Below the pieces are notes generated by a model, which was not told the origin of the DNA, did no database searches, and worked only from the letters and a program-made list of their open reading frames with translations. DNA of 64,000 nt from Linum tenue (Eukaryota; Streptophyta; Magnoliopsida; Malpighiales; Linaceae), in contig CAMGYJ010000003.1 in NCBI GenBank assembly GCA_946122785.1, positions 30,459,811 through 30,523,810 of the forward strand, in the 5' to 3' direction. Position 1 is the stretch's first letter, and each line of letters starts with the position of its first letter. Of this stretch, positions 46,264 through 58,250 are shown piece after piece. Made by a program: the position numbers and the translations under genes.

Positions 46264-48010
46264 CTAGTCCACCTTGCGATCAAACTTCAAACTCTTCTTC
46301 TTCACCTGTTCAAGTAAACTGTTCTCCTCGTTCAGCAGCAATGTTAATGTGATCTCATCCCGCCTCTGATTGATTTGTTTTTGCCAGTTCCTCATAGCTG
46401 GCTCCAGTTTGCCTTCCCAAAACTCAGCAAAATTCATAGCAAAAACACCACAATCAACCCCACCACGTTGTCTCACCCCTCGCTGTCTAACCCACTTGAA
46501 TTCTTCAAATTTGAAGGGCTCTTGTCTACAGGCAGGAATGTATTATGTGGCATAGCGGACCACCATATCCGCAACAGCACGAAACTTGGAATCAAGTTCG
46601 TCAGGGTAAAGGCTGTCAAGATAATCATACCGTTTGTTCTTCAGATTCACTACATACATCCTGTAGTGTTTATCAAAACAGTGGGGGAACATCCACTGCA
46701 TGCAGAACAAAAACAAGTCAGTACTCCAAAAGCACAATGAAGAAAAAACACACATGAAACAATATAGCAAATCTGACTAAAAAAATACATACATAATCAC
46801 ATTGTGAGAAATCCAAACCATCTGGTATCCACTTGCAACTTGTAATAATTTCATCAGTCTCAGTGTTCCAGAGTCTTTCACTATCCTTTTCACTTTTTGC
46901 TACAAGGTAGAACACAACATAAACACAGTAAAACAAACCAGACGTATTATAATGCACACCACAAAAACCCTAAAACAAACCAGACGTATTATAATGCACA
47001 CCACAAAAACCCTAAAACAAACCAGACGTATTATAATGCACAACACAAAACCCTTAAACCAAACCAGACGTATTATAATGCACACCACAAAAACCCTAAA
47101 ACAAACCAGAACTAGCAGGAAATGTAACTCACCGCCAGCCCTGAATAGAACACCCATCTTTTCAGTTGCCCTCTTCTCACTTGCTCCCGATTCAGATAGG
47201 CAGCATAGCAGTCAATAACATCCACACTCACACATTGCCCATGTGCCAAAGTCTCTGTGTCCTTTCTATACAAGCAATCGTATCCATCAACACGACTGAA
47301 AAGGATTTCCTTCCTATTTTTCATAATCCATAACAAACAAAACAGTCGGCATTAGAAAAGTACTGATAAACACTATATAAAAAAATACATACAAACAACC
47401 GCATATGTATGAAATCTATACACATTAACTTACACGTTATTCGAATCCCTTGCATATCGCAACACAGCACCCTTCAACACATCAATATCAACACCTGATG
47501 AGCCTCCTGCATTATTCACTTTAAATTTTTTCTGATTTTTAAAGCAACCCACAAATTAGATAAAACAGTACTAAAAACAACTAACACAAACCACAAATGC
47601 GATAAACCACACTACAAAAACAAACCAAAACTGAAACATTGTACAACAAATTACCTTTCCCTTCCTAACTAGCTGACTCAATGTTAAATCTGCACTATCA
47701 TCACCACCCTCAAGCACCTCATCGGCATCAACTTCTTTCCTTTTCTCATCAACCACCACATCTTCACAAACATCCCCCATAGCAGACTACAGAAACCAAA
47801 CCACAAAAGTTTTTAACAAAACCAGATATATGTAAACCACACTACTAACAAATGCAAAACAACCTACTACAAAAGACATGACAAACAAACCAAAAACAGT
47901 ATAATCCACACCACAAATATTCAAACACAAAACAGTAAAAATACCTTTACGACCTTCTCAACCAAGTTATCCAACTTAACAGCATCAACACCATCAACAT
48001 TGTCATCTCC
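46264..48010 (-). pseudogene. Ulp1-like SUMO protease gene of the MULE, 5' truncated
   Basis: C48-type cysteine protease related to Ulp1/SENP, which cleaves SUMO. At least six probable exons on the minus strand encode, in order, an acidic leader (DNLVEKVVK; MGDVCEDVVVDEKRKEVDAD), GVDIDVLKGAVLRYARD, and DGYDCLYRKDTETLAHGQ with VSVDVIDCYAAYLN. DEIITSCKWIPDGLDFSQCD comes next, and then the catalytic exon (46264-46695). That exon has DKHYRMYVVNLKNKRYDYLD, providing the likely His and Asp, and QRGGVDCGVFAMNFAEF, with the nucleophile Cys. A TAA at 46543-46545 interrupts the catalytic exon, and the gene is cut at 48010 by the duplication junction. In unit 2 the same gene would lie past the window end. 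Confidence 0.75.
46932..47109. repeat. 42-bp tandem repeat in a Ulp1-like intron
   Basis: Just over four units containing CAAACCAGACGTATTATAAT and GCACACCACAAAAACCCTAAAA, nearly identical to each other. It is the same CAAACC/CACACCACA composition as the transposase introns. Confidence 0.9.
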
Positions 48011-49480
48011 AACTGAAATAAGAGACGGAAAAATAAAAGATAATGTTGATTCGCTTGATTTATGAGTGGAGAGTTATCCTCCCACGATGTTAGCATCAGT
48101 TATGGTCATGATCGGCTACTGATTTTTATGCATGCACTAGAGATCCAATATCTAGATGATGTACATAGCTGACTTTACTTTTCTCAGGGATTGACTACTA
48201 TATTGGAAAACTAAGCAGTTAGTATGTCATTGTGATTTTGCTGAATGTCAAGTATGGGCATATGCTCCTTTTACTATTCTTGTAGCTTGAATGTCCATTG
48301 TTGTTTTGGAGCTGAAGAGCTTGATGGTTCTTGATGCATTCTTTGTCTATTTTGTTTTGTATGTATGGGTTGAAGCAGAGGTTGAAGAGTTGCTTGTCAC
48401 TTTGAATTTGGATATAAAGATGCATGCACAGAGGTACGTCATATTTCAACAAGCGAATTTTGATATCCTCTGTGTGCAAATTGGTGTAATTATAGGAGAC
48501 AGCGCATCAAGCAGTTAAGACTTAAGATTATCTTTGAAGAGCCATAGGTTGCAGAGTTGCTTGTCAAGTTTTATCAGAAAGGTAAATCATAGTCAGCTTA
48601 TTTCCTTTATGAAATTGAACCGATGGACTACGTTGGGTTAAAATCGGATACATCTAGTAGTTGTTTTGTATGTGCTGCGATCACTGTGTTATACTGTTAG
48701 GTTGGTCTTGTTTCTCAAAGTCCGAAGTGACTGATCAGATTCTGCAATTATAGGAAGTATGAATGTCATTTAAAGCTTAGTTATTGAACATCGTAAAAGG
48801 AAATAATTAAAAAGGACTAAGGTCGAATTTGCACCACTTCGAAAGCCAAACAGATCGCGGTTTTACTGATCTACGAGTAGTGACTATACATGGGTCATCC
48901 ATCTGCTTGTCCAGGACTGAAGCATACTTAGTGAACAATCAGCTGGCGCTTGGAAGTTAGGGTTTACCAATTCCTGGAGTATCTATTCCATTAAAAATAG
49001 CTTGTGGATACCAACTCATATTTGTTCCCCATATCTCTTGGAATCTATGACGAATCAATGGTTTAGTGATTCTGTGATTGATTGATGGCCCTCATAGCAG
49101 GTACAATTAACTTCCAAAAGTTCTTACTTGTATACATTGTTGATACCTAAGTATGATTTCAGCTCAAATAGACGCGAATTAAGAATGTTATATTCTTGGA
49201 GTTTGTCATGATTTTATTTCATCTCATCTTTCAATTGTTTATATACTGAATGAGACTTGAACAAACTAGAAAGTTTGGTCATTGGAGCAGATGCTCGACT
49301 GTAAACAAACTAGAGACTGCACAATGACGAAGAAGAAAAGATCCAAGCTCCAATTACAAAAGTTAAATTGCACATCACACCCAGTACCAAACAAGCAACA
49401 GTCTAAAACCCTAATCCTACCCAGATACAAACATACACATTTCTCCCGGCCACAACCGCACACCCAAATCCTAACCAAAT

Positions 49481-49921
49481 TCAAGAGCTGGTAAACTTGG
49501 TGACGGCCTTGGTCCCCTCAGAGACAGCGTGCTTCGCGAGCTCCCCGGGGAGCACCAGCCTGACGGCGGTCTGGATCTCCCTGGAGGTGATGGTGGGCTT
49601 CTTGTTGTACCTGGCGAGCCTCGAGGATTCCTGTGCGAGCTTCTCGAAGATGTCGTTGATGAACGAGTTCATGATCCCCATGGCCTTGCTCGAGATCCCG
49701 ATGTCCGGGTGCACCTGCTTCAGGACCTTGAAGATGTAGATCTTGTACGTCTCCACGCTCTTCTTCGTCCGCTTCTTCTTCTTGTCCCCGGCGGCGCCTC
49801 CTTCCTTGGGGAGCTTCTTCCCGGCCTTGGGCTTCTTCTCCGCTGGAGCTTTCTCCGCCACCGTCTTCTTCTCCTCGGCTGGCTTCTTCTCCGCGGGCTT
49901 CTTCTCTGCCTTGGGTGCCAT
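49481..49921 (-). CDS. Histone H2B (copy 2)
   Basis: Identical to the H2B at 30848-31288 over all 146 residues, and its leader, TATA region and downstream sequence are also the same. An intact second copy would double H2B dosage if the duplication is real. See copy 1 for domains. Confidence 0.95.
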   Translation of the reverse strand: MAPKAEKKPAEKKPAEEKKTVAEKAPAEKKPKAGKKLPKEGGAAGDKKKKRTKKSVETYKIYIFKVLKQVHPDIGISSKAMGIMNSFINDIFEKLAQESSRLARYNKKPTITSREIQTAVRLVLPGELAKHAVSEGTKAVTKFTSS

Positions 49922-50035
49922 TTCTGGAGAAATTAGGGTTTGGTTGGCAGATTGGGTTTTTGGTCGAGGGGGAGAGAGAAGGAAAAGCTCAGATAGGAAT
50001 CGTGTTGTGAGATAAACAACTGGTAGATGACGGGT

Positions 50036-50208
50036 TATTTATATATATGGAGCTTATGAGGTTTTGATTGGTTCCTGGGGTCTTGTTCAGGATTGCTGAC
50101 GTGGTAGCTTCCCGCCGTGCGATTCGGATTAGTAACCTGAATTAATCGACGGTGGAGAGAGAGTTTATAACGCTGGCCTGTATTTCCCAACACGCGGATG
50201 GATGACGT
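50036..50208 (-). promoter_or_regulatory. H2B promoter elements (copy 2)
   Basis: The same TATA, CCAATC, paired TGACGT and CGCGGATG motifs as copy 1, with TGACGT at 50097-50102 and 50203-50208. Confidence 0.7.
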
Positions 50209-50253
50209 GGATAATATCTGGGTCCGTGCCACCGTGAATTGGGCTAAGATCAG

Positions 50254-50727
50254 GTGACTAAGGGGGGGTCCCTTAGCCACAAGACTAAGCCAATCTCAAC
50301 CATTGAACCTCATTAAAATCTAATGGTTCAGATCTATCTAGTTTAATGAAGGGTAATGTGGTAATTACATAATTAATTTATTTAATAATTAAAAAATACA
50401 TATTGTTATTCTTACCTGTCAGCGCAGCCGTTTCGTTTTTCTGGGAATTCTCCCGGCGGATCCCCAAACCACGCCGCCGTTCCCAGGGAGAAGAAGAATT
50501 CTCTTGCTGATGGGAATTAATTGACGACGCGGCGGAGGAAGCTTCTGGGAATTCTCCCGGCGGATCCCCAAACCACGCCGCCGTTCCCAGGGAGAAGAAG
50601 AATTCTCCTGCTGATGGGAATTAATTGACGACGGCGGCGGAGGAAGCTTCCAAAGGCGCCATGGAATTTGGGAATAGGAACTATTTGCTCGCTGATGGGA
50701 ATTATTTGGGAATAGGAATTACTTGCT

Positions 50728-50825
<98 letters not shown>

Positions 50826-52194
50826 ACTTTTCCGGCGACGGCGGAGCAGTTTTCCGGCGACCAGAGACGGTGGTGGATGATTTTCCGGCAACAGTATTGA
50901 GTTCGTGATGTTTGTAATGTTTATATTACTATTTTGTATACATTGTAATGTTTGTAATGTTTGTTTGTCATGTTTGTTATTTTGTAATGTTTGTATACTT
51001 TTATGTTATGATTTGTATACTTTGTATTCATTTGTTTGTTTGTAATGTTTGTATACTTTTATGTTATGATTTGTATACTTTGTATTCATTTGTTTGTAAT
51101 ACAAGTTTACCAATCTGTATTGTAAGTAGTGATATTCTGTACGTGTAGTATGCTTTGTACTGTTTGTAATGTTTGTAATGTTTGTTTGCAATGTTTGTAA
51201 TGTTTGTTATTTTGTAATGTTTGTAATGTTTGTTGGTTTCTTTTGTATTTGTTTGTAATGTTTGTTATTTTTGTCCACATGTTTGTCATTTTTGTCAACC
51301 ATGTTTGTAATGTTTTTTGCATCACAAATCAATACATATAAAGTATACAAATTATTAGTACTTACAATACAAAGCGAAACATACTAAGAATACAAGCAAA
51401 ACATACTAAGAATACAAACTGTCAAAGAAAAACATACTAAGAGTACAAACTGTCAAAGAAAAACATACTAAGAGTACAAACTGTCAAAGAAAAACATACA
51501 AACCATACTGTCAAAGAAAAACATACAAACCATACTGACATTTTGTACAAAAATACTAACAATACAAACTAATGTTACAAAACATACAAACTATACAAAT
51601 CACTGTTCTTCCTTCAGACGACTCTCTCTCCACCGCTGCCGCCGCCGTCGACTCTCTCTCCACCGCTGCCGCCGCTGATTCAATCTACTGCCATCGCCGA
51701 CGAGCTCGAAATGACCATCAGAGGGTAGATCGATGCAAGATCTACACGGAGACAAGAACCACGCGCCGTGAGGAACCGACATGGAAGGGAGATCTGGAGC
51801 GGACGTGAACGCAAAGAAGGGATGGAGAGCGTTGGCGCGGCGGTGGCAGCGGCGGCGTGAGGAACTGTTCTTCTTTCTCTCTCCATCGTCGCCGTCGGCG
51901 CTTCTCTCACCGTCGCCGTGCATCTCTCTCTCTCTCTCTCTGTGAACGTGAAAGAAGGAGACGGTTGGAGATAAATTTTTTTTTTTGGGTGAAGACGGTT
52001 GGAGAGAATTGGAGAGGGGAAAAAAGAAAAAATAAATAAAATGGAAATCAGGATTTAATTATTTTTTTAAATTCCAAAACTACCCCTCTGATTAATTGCT
52101 AACCCTTCTTTCATCTGGACCATTAGATCTACCCATTCTAATCTAAGGGCTGAGGGGAGCTTAGCCACTTGACTAAGCACCCCCCCTTAGTCAC
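50254..52194. mobile_element. Non-autonomous Mutator-like element (copy 2)
   Basis: Identical counterpart of 31621-33561, with the GA tract at 50730-50822 of the same 93-bp length. It is duplicated with the unit, not a separate insertion. Confidence 0.65.
50730..50822. repeat. (GA)n microsatellite, 93 bp (copy 2)
   Basis: Same length and phase as the tract at 32097-32189. GA tracts of this length change quickly, so equal length argues for very little time since duplication or for an assembly origin. Confidence 0.97.
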
Positions 52195-52223
52195 CAGATC
52201 CGGACTCCCGTGAATTCCGCTGG

Positions 52224-53091
52224 AAGGTTGTTAAACCGGGTTAAGTTATTTAGCCGGTCAAGTAAATGATTTGAGATTTATTGGTTTGATCGGGATTCGA
52301 TCGATTTGAGTCGTTTGATAAGTTTTCTAGATATATACACAAATAAGATAGTAATTACAAATTAAGAACTGAAATGAAATTTATTTTACATGTATCTATT
52401 CAAAACTTATTTCCCACAACATTATACCTACCTAACCTCTAGGGATGGCAATTTGAACTCGTCCCGTCGGGTATTACCCGACCTGACCCGCGATGGGGCG
52501 GGTATTACCCGACCCGCGATGGGGCGGGTATTACCCGACCCGCAGTAGCATGGGGCGGGGCATGGGTATCAACTTCTTACCCGCCCTGCCCCGCCCCATT
52601 CTTGGCCCGTTCTAGGTCAATTTCTTACACCATCCATTCATATATCTCCTATTTTGGCTTTTCTTCAACTAGTTAGACTTGATCTTTCAATTAAATGGAC
52701 CCAATTATCCATTATATTATCACTATTATTCATTCATGAAGTCTTTCCCATTCGTTTTATTGTAAAAAGTAAAATTTTGCTTGTATTTTTTTCAAATAGC
52801 ATATAAGAGTGGGTCGACCCGCCTCGTACCCACGCGGGTATTACCCGCCCCGACCCGTAGTAGCGTGGGGCGGGGCATGGGTATTGAGGTACCCGCCCCG
52901 CCCCGACCCGACCCATTGCCATCACTACTAACCTCCATGATTCACCCACCATCTTCCTTCCTTCTTTCCCCTCCTCTCTCTTCTTCTCTCTCTTTAGGGG
53001 TCAGACCGAGGAGCTTTCTGAATGTTGTTTTGAAGCCCGAATTAGGTCAGATCGGGTCCAACCGGGAGCTCGATAGGGGTTTAACAACCTT
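52224..53091. repeat. Inverted-repeat element enclosing hAT (copy 2)
   Basis: Counterpart of 33591-34458, with the same AAGGTTGTTAAACC termini. Confidence 0.5.
52440..52927. mobile_element. Non-autonomous hAT element, 488 bp (copy 2)
   Basis: Counterpart of 33807-34294, with the CTAACCTC duplication at 52432-52439 and 52928-52935. Confidence 0.92.
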
Positions 53092-53132
53092 GTATTGGAC
53101 ACTCCAAATGAAGTCACCGTGAAAATGAAGTC

Positions 53133-53674
53133 CAACCGGTGGCTCGCTTTGCGCAATTTGATCAGATGTCCAAGAGATCCTTCTTCGAATGGACGCCCTA
53201 CACACTCGTCCCGATGTCGCCGATGATCAGCAACTTGCTCGTAATGAAGGTCGTGGACTGTTGCCTCTTCCCAATCAACGACTGGTCTCACTGATCCTCC
53301 AATTCAGCTGCCTCGAGGTTTTGCTCATAACAATCAGGATGCAGCACAAGAACATATTCACGGTCCACCTCGAGGTAAAAATCAGACTCAACTGCCTCGT
53401 CTCGATTTTCCTCAATTTGGAGGAGATAATCCTAAGGATTGGACTCAGAAGTGTGAGATGTTCGATATTTATGCTATTCCCAATTATCAGAAAGTGCAAA
53501 TGGCTTCCATCTATTTTGATCGTCGTCCGGATATTTGGTTTGAGGGTTGGAAGTTTGAGAGGCGTGAATGGATCTGGGAGGAGTTTGTGATGGATTTGTA
53601 TCATCGTTTTGGTGATCGTGAGTTTGGGGGTATCGTAGACAAATTCAAGAAGGTCCAGCTCATATTGGGAAATT
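53133..53674 (+). pseudogene. Ty3/gypsy gag fragment (copy 2)
   Basis: Counterpart of 34500-35041, with the same truncation against the LTR. Confidence 0.75.
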
Positions 53675-56437
53675 GAGAATGTCAATTTCTAAGAATTCCA
53701 AGTAGTGTTGAAATCGAGGAAGAAGGAAGTGCTGAGTTTGGCTAAGAACAGAAACAGCTTCATGGTACCTACTTTGGACGCTTACTCGTTCATATTGGGA
53801 GCTAGTCGAGGGAAGCTAGGAGTTGGAGGCAGTGGCGGACCCAAATTGTTTTCATAGGGGTGTCCTCTTTTACATAATAAATTTAATAAAAAAATGAATT
53901 AAGTAATTAATAAAAATTAAATAATTTTTAAATAAGAAAATACATGGCCCGTACAAGTTAAAATAATCCATGATTTGTTTTCATATTCAAAAATAATTGT
54001 AGAATACATTTGGTATCTACACCGTTCAAAAAAAATTGTCTTTGCATATCCTAATAGACAATCATTCACGAACTAATTGCATATTCAATTTTTAAACTTG
54101 TTATTGATGTAACCCAAAACTGAAAAGACTTTCAACACTTGTCGTACAACCATGAAATCAATACAAATTAAGGGTAGCTTGAAATTAGTTTAATTGTTAG
54201 GTTTTGAAAATAATTAGGGATAGGGAATTACATTTTACTATTACACAGTGTTAAAATCAAACAACAAATGAGTTATATTTTAATGGAAATTATGTTTATT
54301 ATTAATAATAGAATTCTAGGTTTGAATTACCCAACCTACCACTTATATTCTCATACACAAATTAAAATTTGTTCAAATTTCACGGATGTCACTTAGTAGC
54401 AATTATAATTTTTTTAGTCCATACCAAAATTACCATTGGGGATGCGATAATCGTTTTCCCAAAATTTAGAGGTGTCCCGGGACACCTCCAAAGCCCCCTC
54501 GGTCCGCCCCTGGTTGGAGGTGAGAATACAAGTCTTGCTGAAGATCGTAAAGGCATTGGGTGAGAAGATTGGAATTTCCTGGACACTAAACGAGCAGCCT
54601 GAAGATCGTATAGTGATCAGAAAAAATCACCAGGGTGAAGATGAAATTCCCCTCCCAGGGATTTTTAGAGGCACCTCGTGGATTTTGACATGAGGTATTC
54701 CCCGGGGTCATAAGCATTTTACCCGCCCGGGGATTTAAAGATCCTACCCGGAGAATTGTAGCTTACGAGTTTATTACCTTTTTTTGTTAGGATTCTTTTC
54801 CTTTTCCAGTATTTTAATTTCCTTGTTAGTAGAATTAGGTTTTTGTGTTTTATTTAAAGGGATGCAAAACCGAGTTTAGATAGTTAGACTTTGATTAATT
54901 GAAAAACTCTTTTTGGTTCATTGAGTTTTTATTCTTGAATTTTGCTATCGTCGTTGGTGGAATCCAATCGCGTTGAGTGTTGTCTCTGTATCAATCAAGT
55001 GTTCCCCTTGATTGTTGTCGAGATTCTACCCTTATATTGATAGAGCCTTCTCCCAGGTGTGAGATTACATTTCAATTCTGCATATCCCTATCATTTTATT
55101 CATGTTCTTAGCTGCGTTACTTTGATAACTACGGGTGTCAGATTCGTGCTCGTATTAGTGATAACAGAGCCTGGTTCAAACTTAACGGCGATTTGAAGAT
55201 TTCGAGTTCAATACAGTGGCGTGGAAGACAACAAAAAGCAAACCATAGAGCCAAACCTTGCAGACGCCATGTAACAACTTCTAGCCTAGATGGTTCAGGT
55301 GGGAGCTATGCTTCAAACCATGCCTGAACAGAGTTCGAGTTTCGAGGAAGTCGACGTTGAGATAGAGGACGATTCTAAGAATTCTCCTGCTCCTGGTGAG
55401 TTCATTGAAGTCAACGAAGTGGGTTTCCCAACACTAGGAACTCCAGAGCAAAAGAAACTCGAAGGAATTGAATCGTCAACCAACTTTCTAGAATCGCAGA
55501 AGGAAGATGGAGATTTCTACGAAATGGTCACGATGGAGAAGGAGGAGATGGATTATCTGGATCCTTTTTATAACTATTGTCATGATGCGTTCTTTTGCAG
55601 AAGCCTACAAGTTTTGAGGCTAAAGCTTTTCTAACAAGGAGGGAATGATGTAAGCATGCTCGCCCTCGAGAATGTCAATTTCCAAGAATTCCAAGTATTG
55701 TTGAAACCGAGGAAGAAGGAAGTGTTTATTTTGGCTAAGAACATAAATAGCTTCAACGTACCTACTTTGGACGCTTACTCGTTCATATTGGGAGCCAATC
55801 GAGGGAAGCTAGGAGTTGGAAGTGAGAATACAAGTCTGGCCGAAGATCGTAAAGGCGTTCGGTGAGAAGATTGGAGTTTCTTCGACACCAAACGAGCAAC
55901 CCGAAGATCGTATGATGATCAGGAAAAATCCCCAGGGTGAAGATGAATTTCCCCTCCCGGGGATTTTTAGGGGCACCTCGTGGGTTTTGACCGGGGGTAT
56001 TCCCCGAGGTCATAAGCATTTTACCCGCCCGGAGAATTGTGGCTGACGAGTTTATTACCTTTTTGTGTTAGGATTCTTTTCCTTTTTCAGTATTTTAATT
56101 TCCTTGTCAGTAGAATTAGGTTTTTGTGTTCTATTTAAAGGGTTGTAAATAGAGTTTAGATAGGTAGATTTTGATTAATTGAAAACCCCTTTTTGGTTCA
56201 TTAAGTTTTTACTCTTGAATTTGGCTCACGTCGTTGGTGGACTCCAATCGCGTTGAGTGTTGTCTCTATATAAATCAAGTGTTCCCCTTGATTGTGGTCG
56301 GGATTCTACCCTTATATTGGTAGAGTCTTCTCCCAGGTGTGAGATTGCACTTCAATTCTGCCATATCCCTATCATTTTATTCTTGTTCTTAGCTGCATGA
56401 CTTTGATAACTACAATGTCGGATTTGTGCTCGTATCA
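53675..56437 (+). mobile_element. Small LTR retrotransposon with nested hAT (copy 2)
   Basis: Counterpart of 35042-37804. LTRs at 53675-55157 and 55646-56437, primer-binding site at 55159-55171. Confidence 0.8.
53830..54512. mobile_element. Non-autonomous hAT element, 683 bp (copy 2)
   Basis: Counterpart of 35197-35879, with GTTGGAGG duplications on both sides. Confidence 0.93.
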
Positions 56438-56866
56438 TCTTCATTTTTGGACCACAGAAATTAAATATCGTGTTAGTCGATATCCCATCATTCCCTCTCT
56501 CTTGAAGAAGACTAGCCCTCGACTCTTTACAGAATCTTAAACTCTGGTCAGTGGCTCAACGCCACCCTTCTTGGCCTTCAAACAATATTGTCTTGGTAGT
56601 ATAACCACATGAGGCGTGAAAAGGGAAGTCAATGTTGCTTCCGCTCTCACCCCGAGATTGAGCCCTTGTCTTGGAAATGCAAATGTGGTGTCATGTTCGA
56701 CAAAGTTAAGTTGAGGCTCAAATTTTGAGTACTCTTTTGAAAATGTAGCAACACCATAATGGATTCCATTGCTATTCACATATTTTCTTGAGAGTCCCTC
56801 GGTGCACACGTGAAGTGTCAAAACCTTTTTAGTCGGCAAGGTCCTCATCCGAGAGTGTGTTGTCAC
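56438..56866 (-). pseudogene. Opposite-strand gypsy 3' end (copy 2)
   Basis: Counterpart of 37805-38233. Confidence 0.5.
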
Positions 56867-56962
56867 GTAGATGGAAGAAAAAATTTCACGTTTCCGATTG
56901 TCTTTGAGGTGCTACCAACAACATACAGTGAATATCATTGTGAATATCTTGCATGTTGCACT

Positions 56963-57963
56963 AGTGCGGGTTAGGTTTTTCTCGAGGACAAGCAAACGAC
57001 TAAGTGTGGGGGAGTTTGATTCGAGCCATTTTATACATGTTTTTACCCCTTTGACTTTTTCGTTTGACATGTATAACATTGCCATTGGAGCCATTTTGCG
57101 CTAGATTTTTTCTTGTTTTAATCATGTTTCAGACTTTAGCAGGTGAAATGGACCAAATGATCGAAATTCGAACGAAAGAGAGCGAAAACAAGACAAAGAG
57201 CTGGAAATCGCATGGATCACAGTTTGGGGCAAATTATCATGGGTAGGAGATGACCATGAAGATTTCAAAGTCCTAGGAGTTTTTGGACGTCTCGCGGGCA
57301 TTGGATCACGTGCTCAGGGCGTGAAGAATACAACAAAAATGTGAAGTGTGTAAGTGAAATGGTGCTTGCACACATCACGTGCATTATTGGGTATACATAT
57401 GGGAGCGAGCAGATTTCCAAGGAGAGGAGAGTTGTAGAGAGAGATTTGGATCTTCTTCTGCATTCTAGAGAGAAAGCAACAAACCAAGGCAGAACATATA
57501 GGAATTTGACCTACCAAAGACCAAAGAAGGTCAGATTTCATCATCAACAACATTCCAAGCAAGTAGGAAGAAGGAGAATCATATTTCCATGGAGTTTTCT
57601 TTCTCTTTATTTGTAGTGCTTTCTCTAGTTATGGAGTATATTTCTCTTCCAATTGGATGATGTGTACATTTCTGGTATTGCCCAACAAAATCAATAGTCA
57701 TGTGCTCGATAGTTTTCTTCCAAAAATTGTGGTAATTTTCTTTTCCAAAAATACAATATCTAGTTTGGAGAATCATGGTTTGTTTGGTTCTCCTAGTATT
57801 TTATTGAAATTATTATAACGATGTTATTATTTAGAATAAATAATATTTAGTGAGATTGTTCAGTTGCGTTTGTAGTATTAATTAATTCCTAAATTTTATC
57901 TTTGTTGAAAGTACATTTTTGCATGGGATAGAAGTGGCAAAAGTGATCTTTCCATTTAAAAGG
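56963..57963 (+). mobile_element. Gypsy 3' end and LTR-like sequence (copy 2)
   Basis: Counterpart of 38330-39330. Confidence 0.5.
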
Positions 57964-58250
57964 GACTTTCTTTATTCATGATTGAATACACAATCACAAT
58001 ATACCTGTAATTTACAATATACCAAATTCAGCCATGTATTACTAACTATACATCAATTTAACCATGAGAGGAACCAACCACCCTTCAGTTCTATATCTTA
58101 TGATGATCAGAAATATTTCATGAAGTTTTCCGACTTCAAAAGAATCAACATTTTTTTTAAATGCTTAACGTTGTTGATTTTAAGATTCGAACTCAAACTA
58201 GGGCGTATGATATCATTAATTTTTTTACATTATTAGATTGCTATGTAATC

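Larger units (their letters stand above)
29378..48010. repeat. Tandem duplication, unit 1 (18,633 bp)
   Basis: The sequence beginning AACTGAAATAAGAG at 29378 reappears at 48011, and every landmark compared afterwards is offset by exactly 18,633. Bases before the two starts differ (A at 29377, C at 48010), which fixes the boundary. Unit 1 ends where unit 2 begins, so the repeat is direct and contiguous. It contains H2B and a series of nested transposons. Confidence 0.97.
41050..48010. mobile_element. Mutator-like element with FAR1-type transposase and Ulp1-like gene (unit 1, cut at junction)
   Basis: A FAR1-type transposase gene on the plus strand faces a Ulp1-like protease gene on the minus strand. 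The left end probably lies near 41070 (GGGTAAAATACAAAGGAAGG, then GGGTATTTTTGTCC). The right end would lie past the Ulp1 5' end and is not in the window, because unit 1 stops at 48010. Transposons pairing a MULE transposase with a captured Ulp1-like domain are known in plants (Kaonashi and melon CUMULE types); membership in those groups is not tested. Confidence 0.65.
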
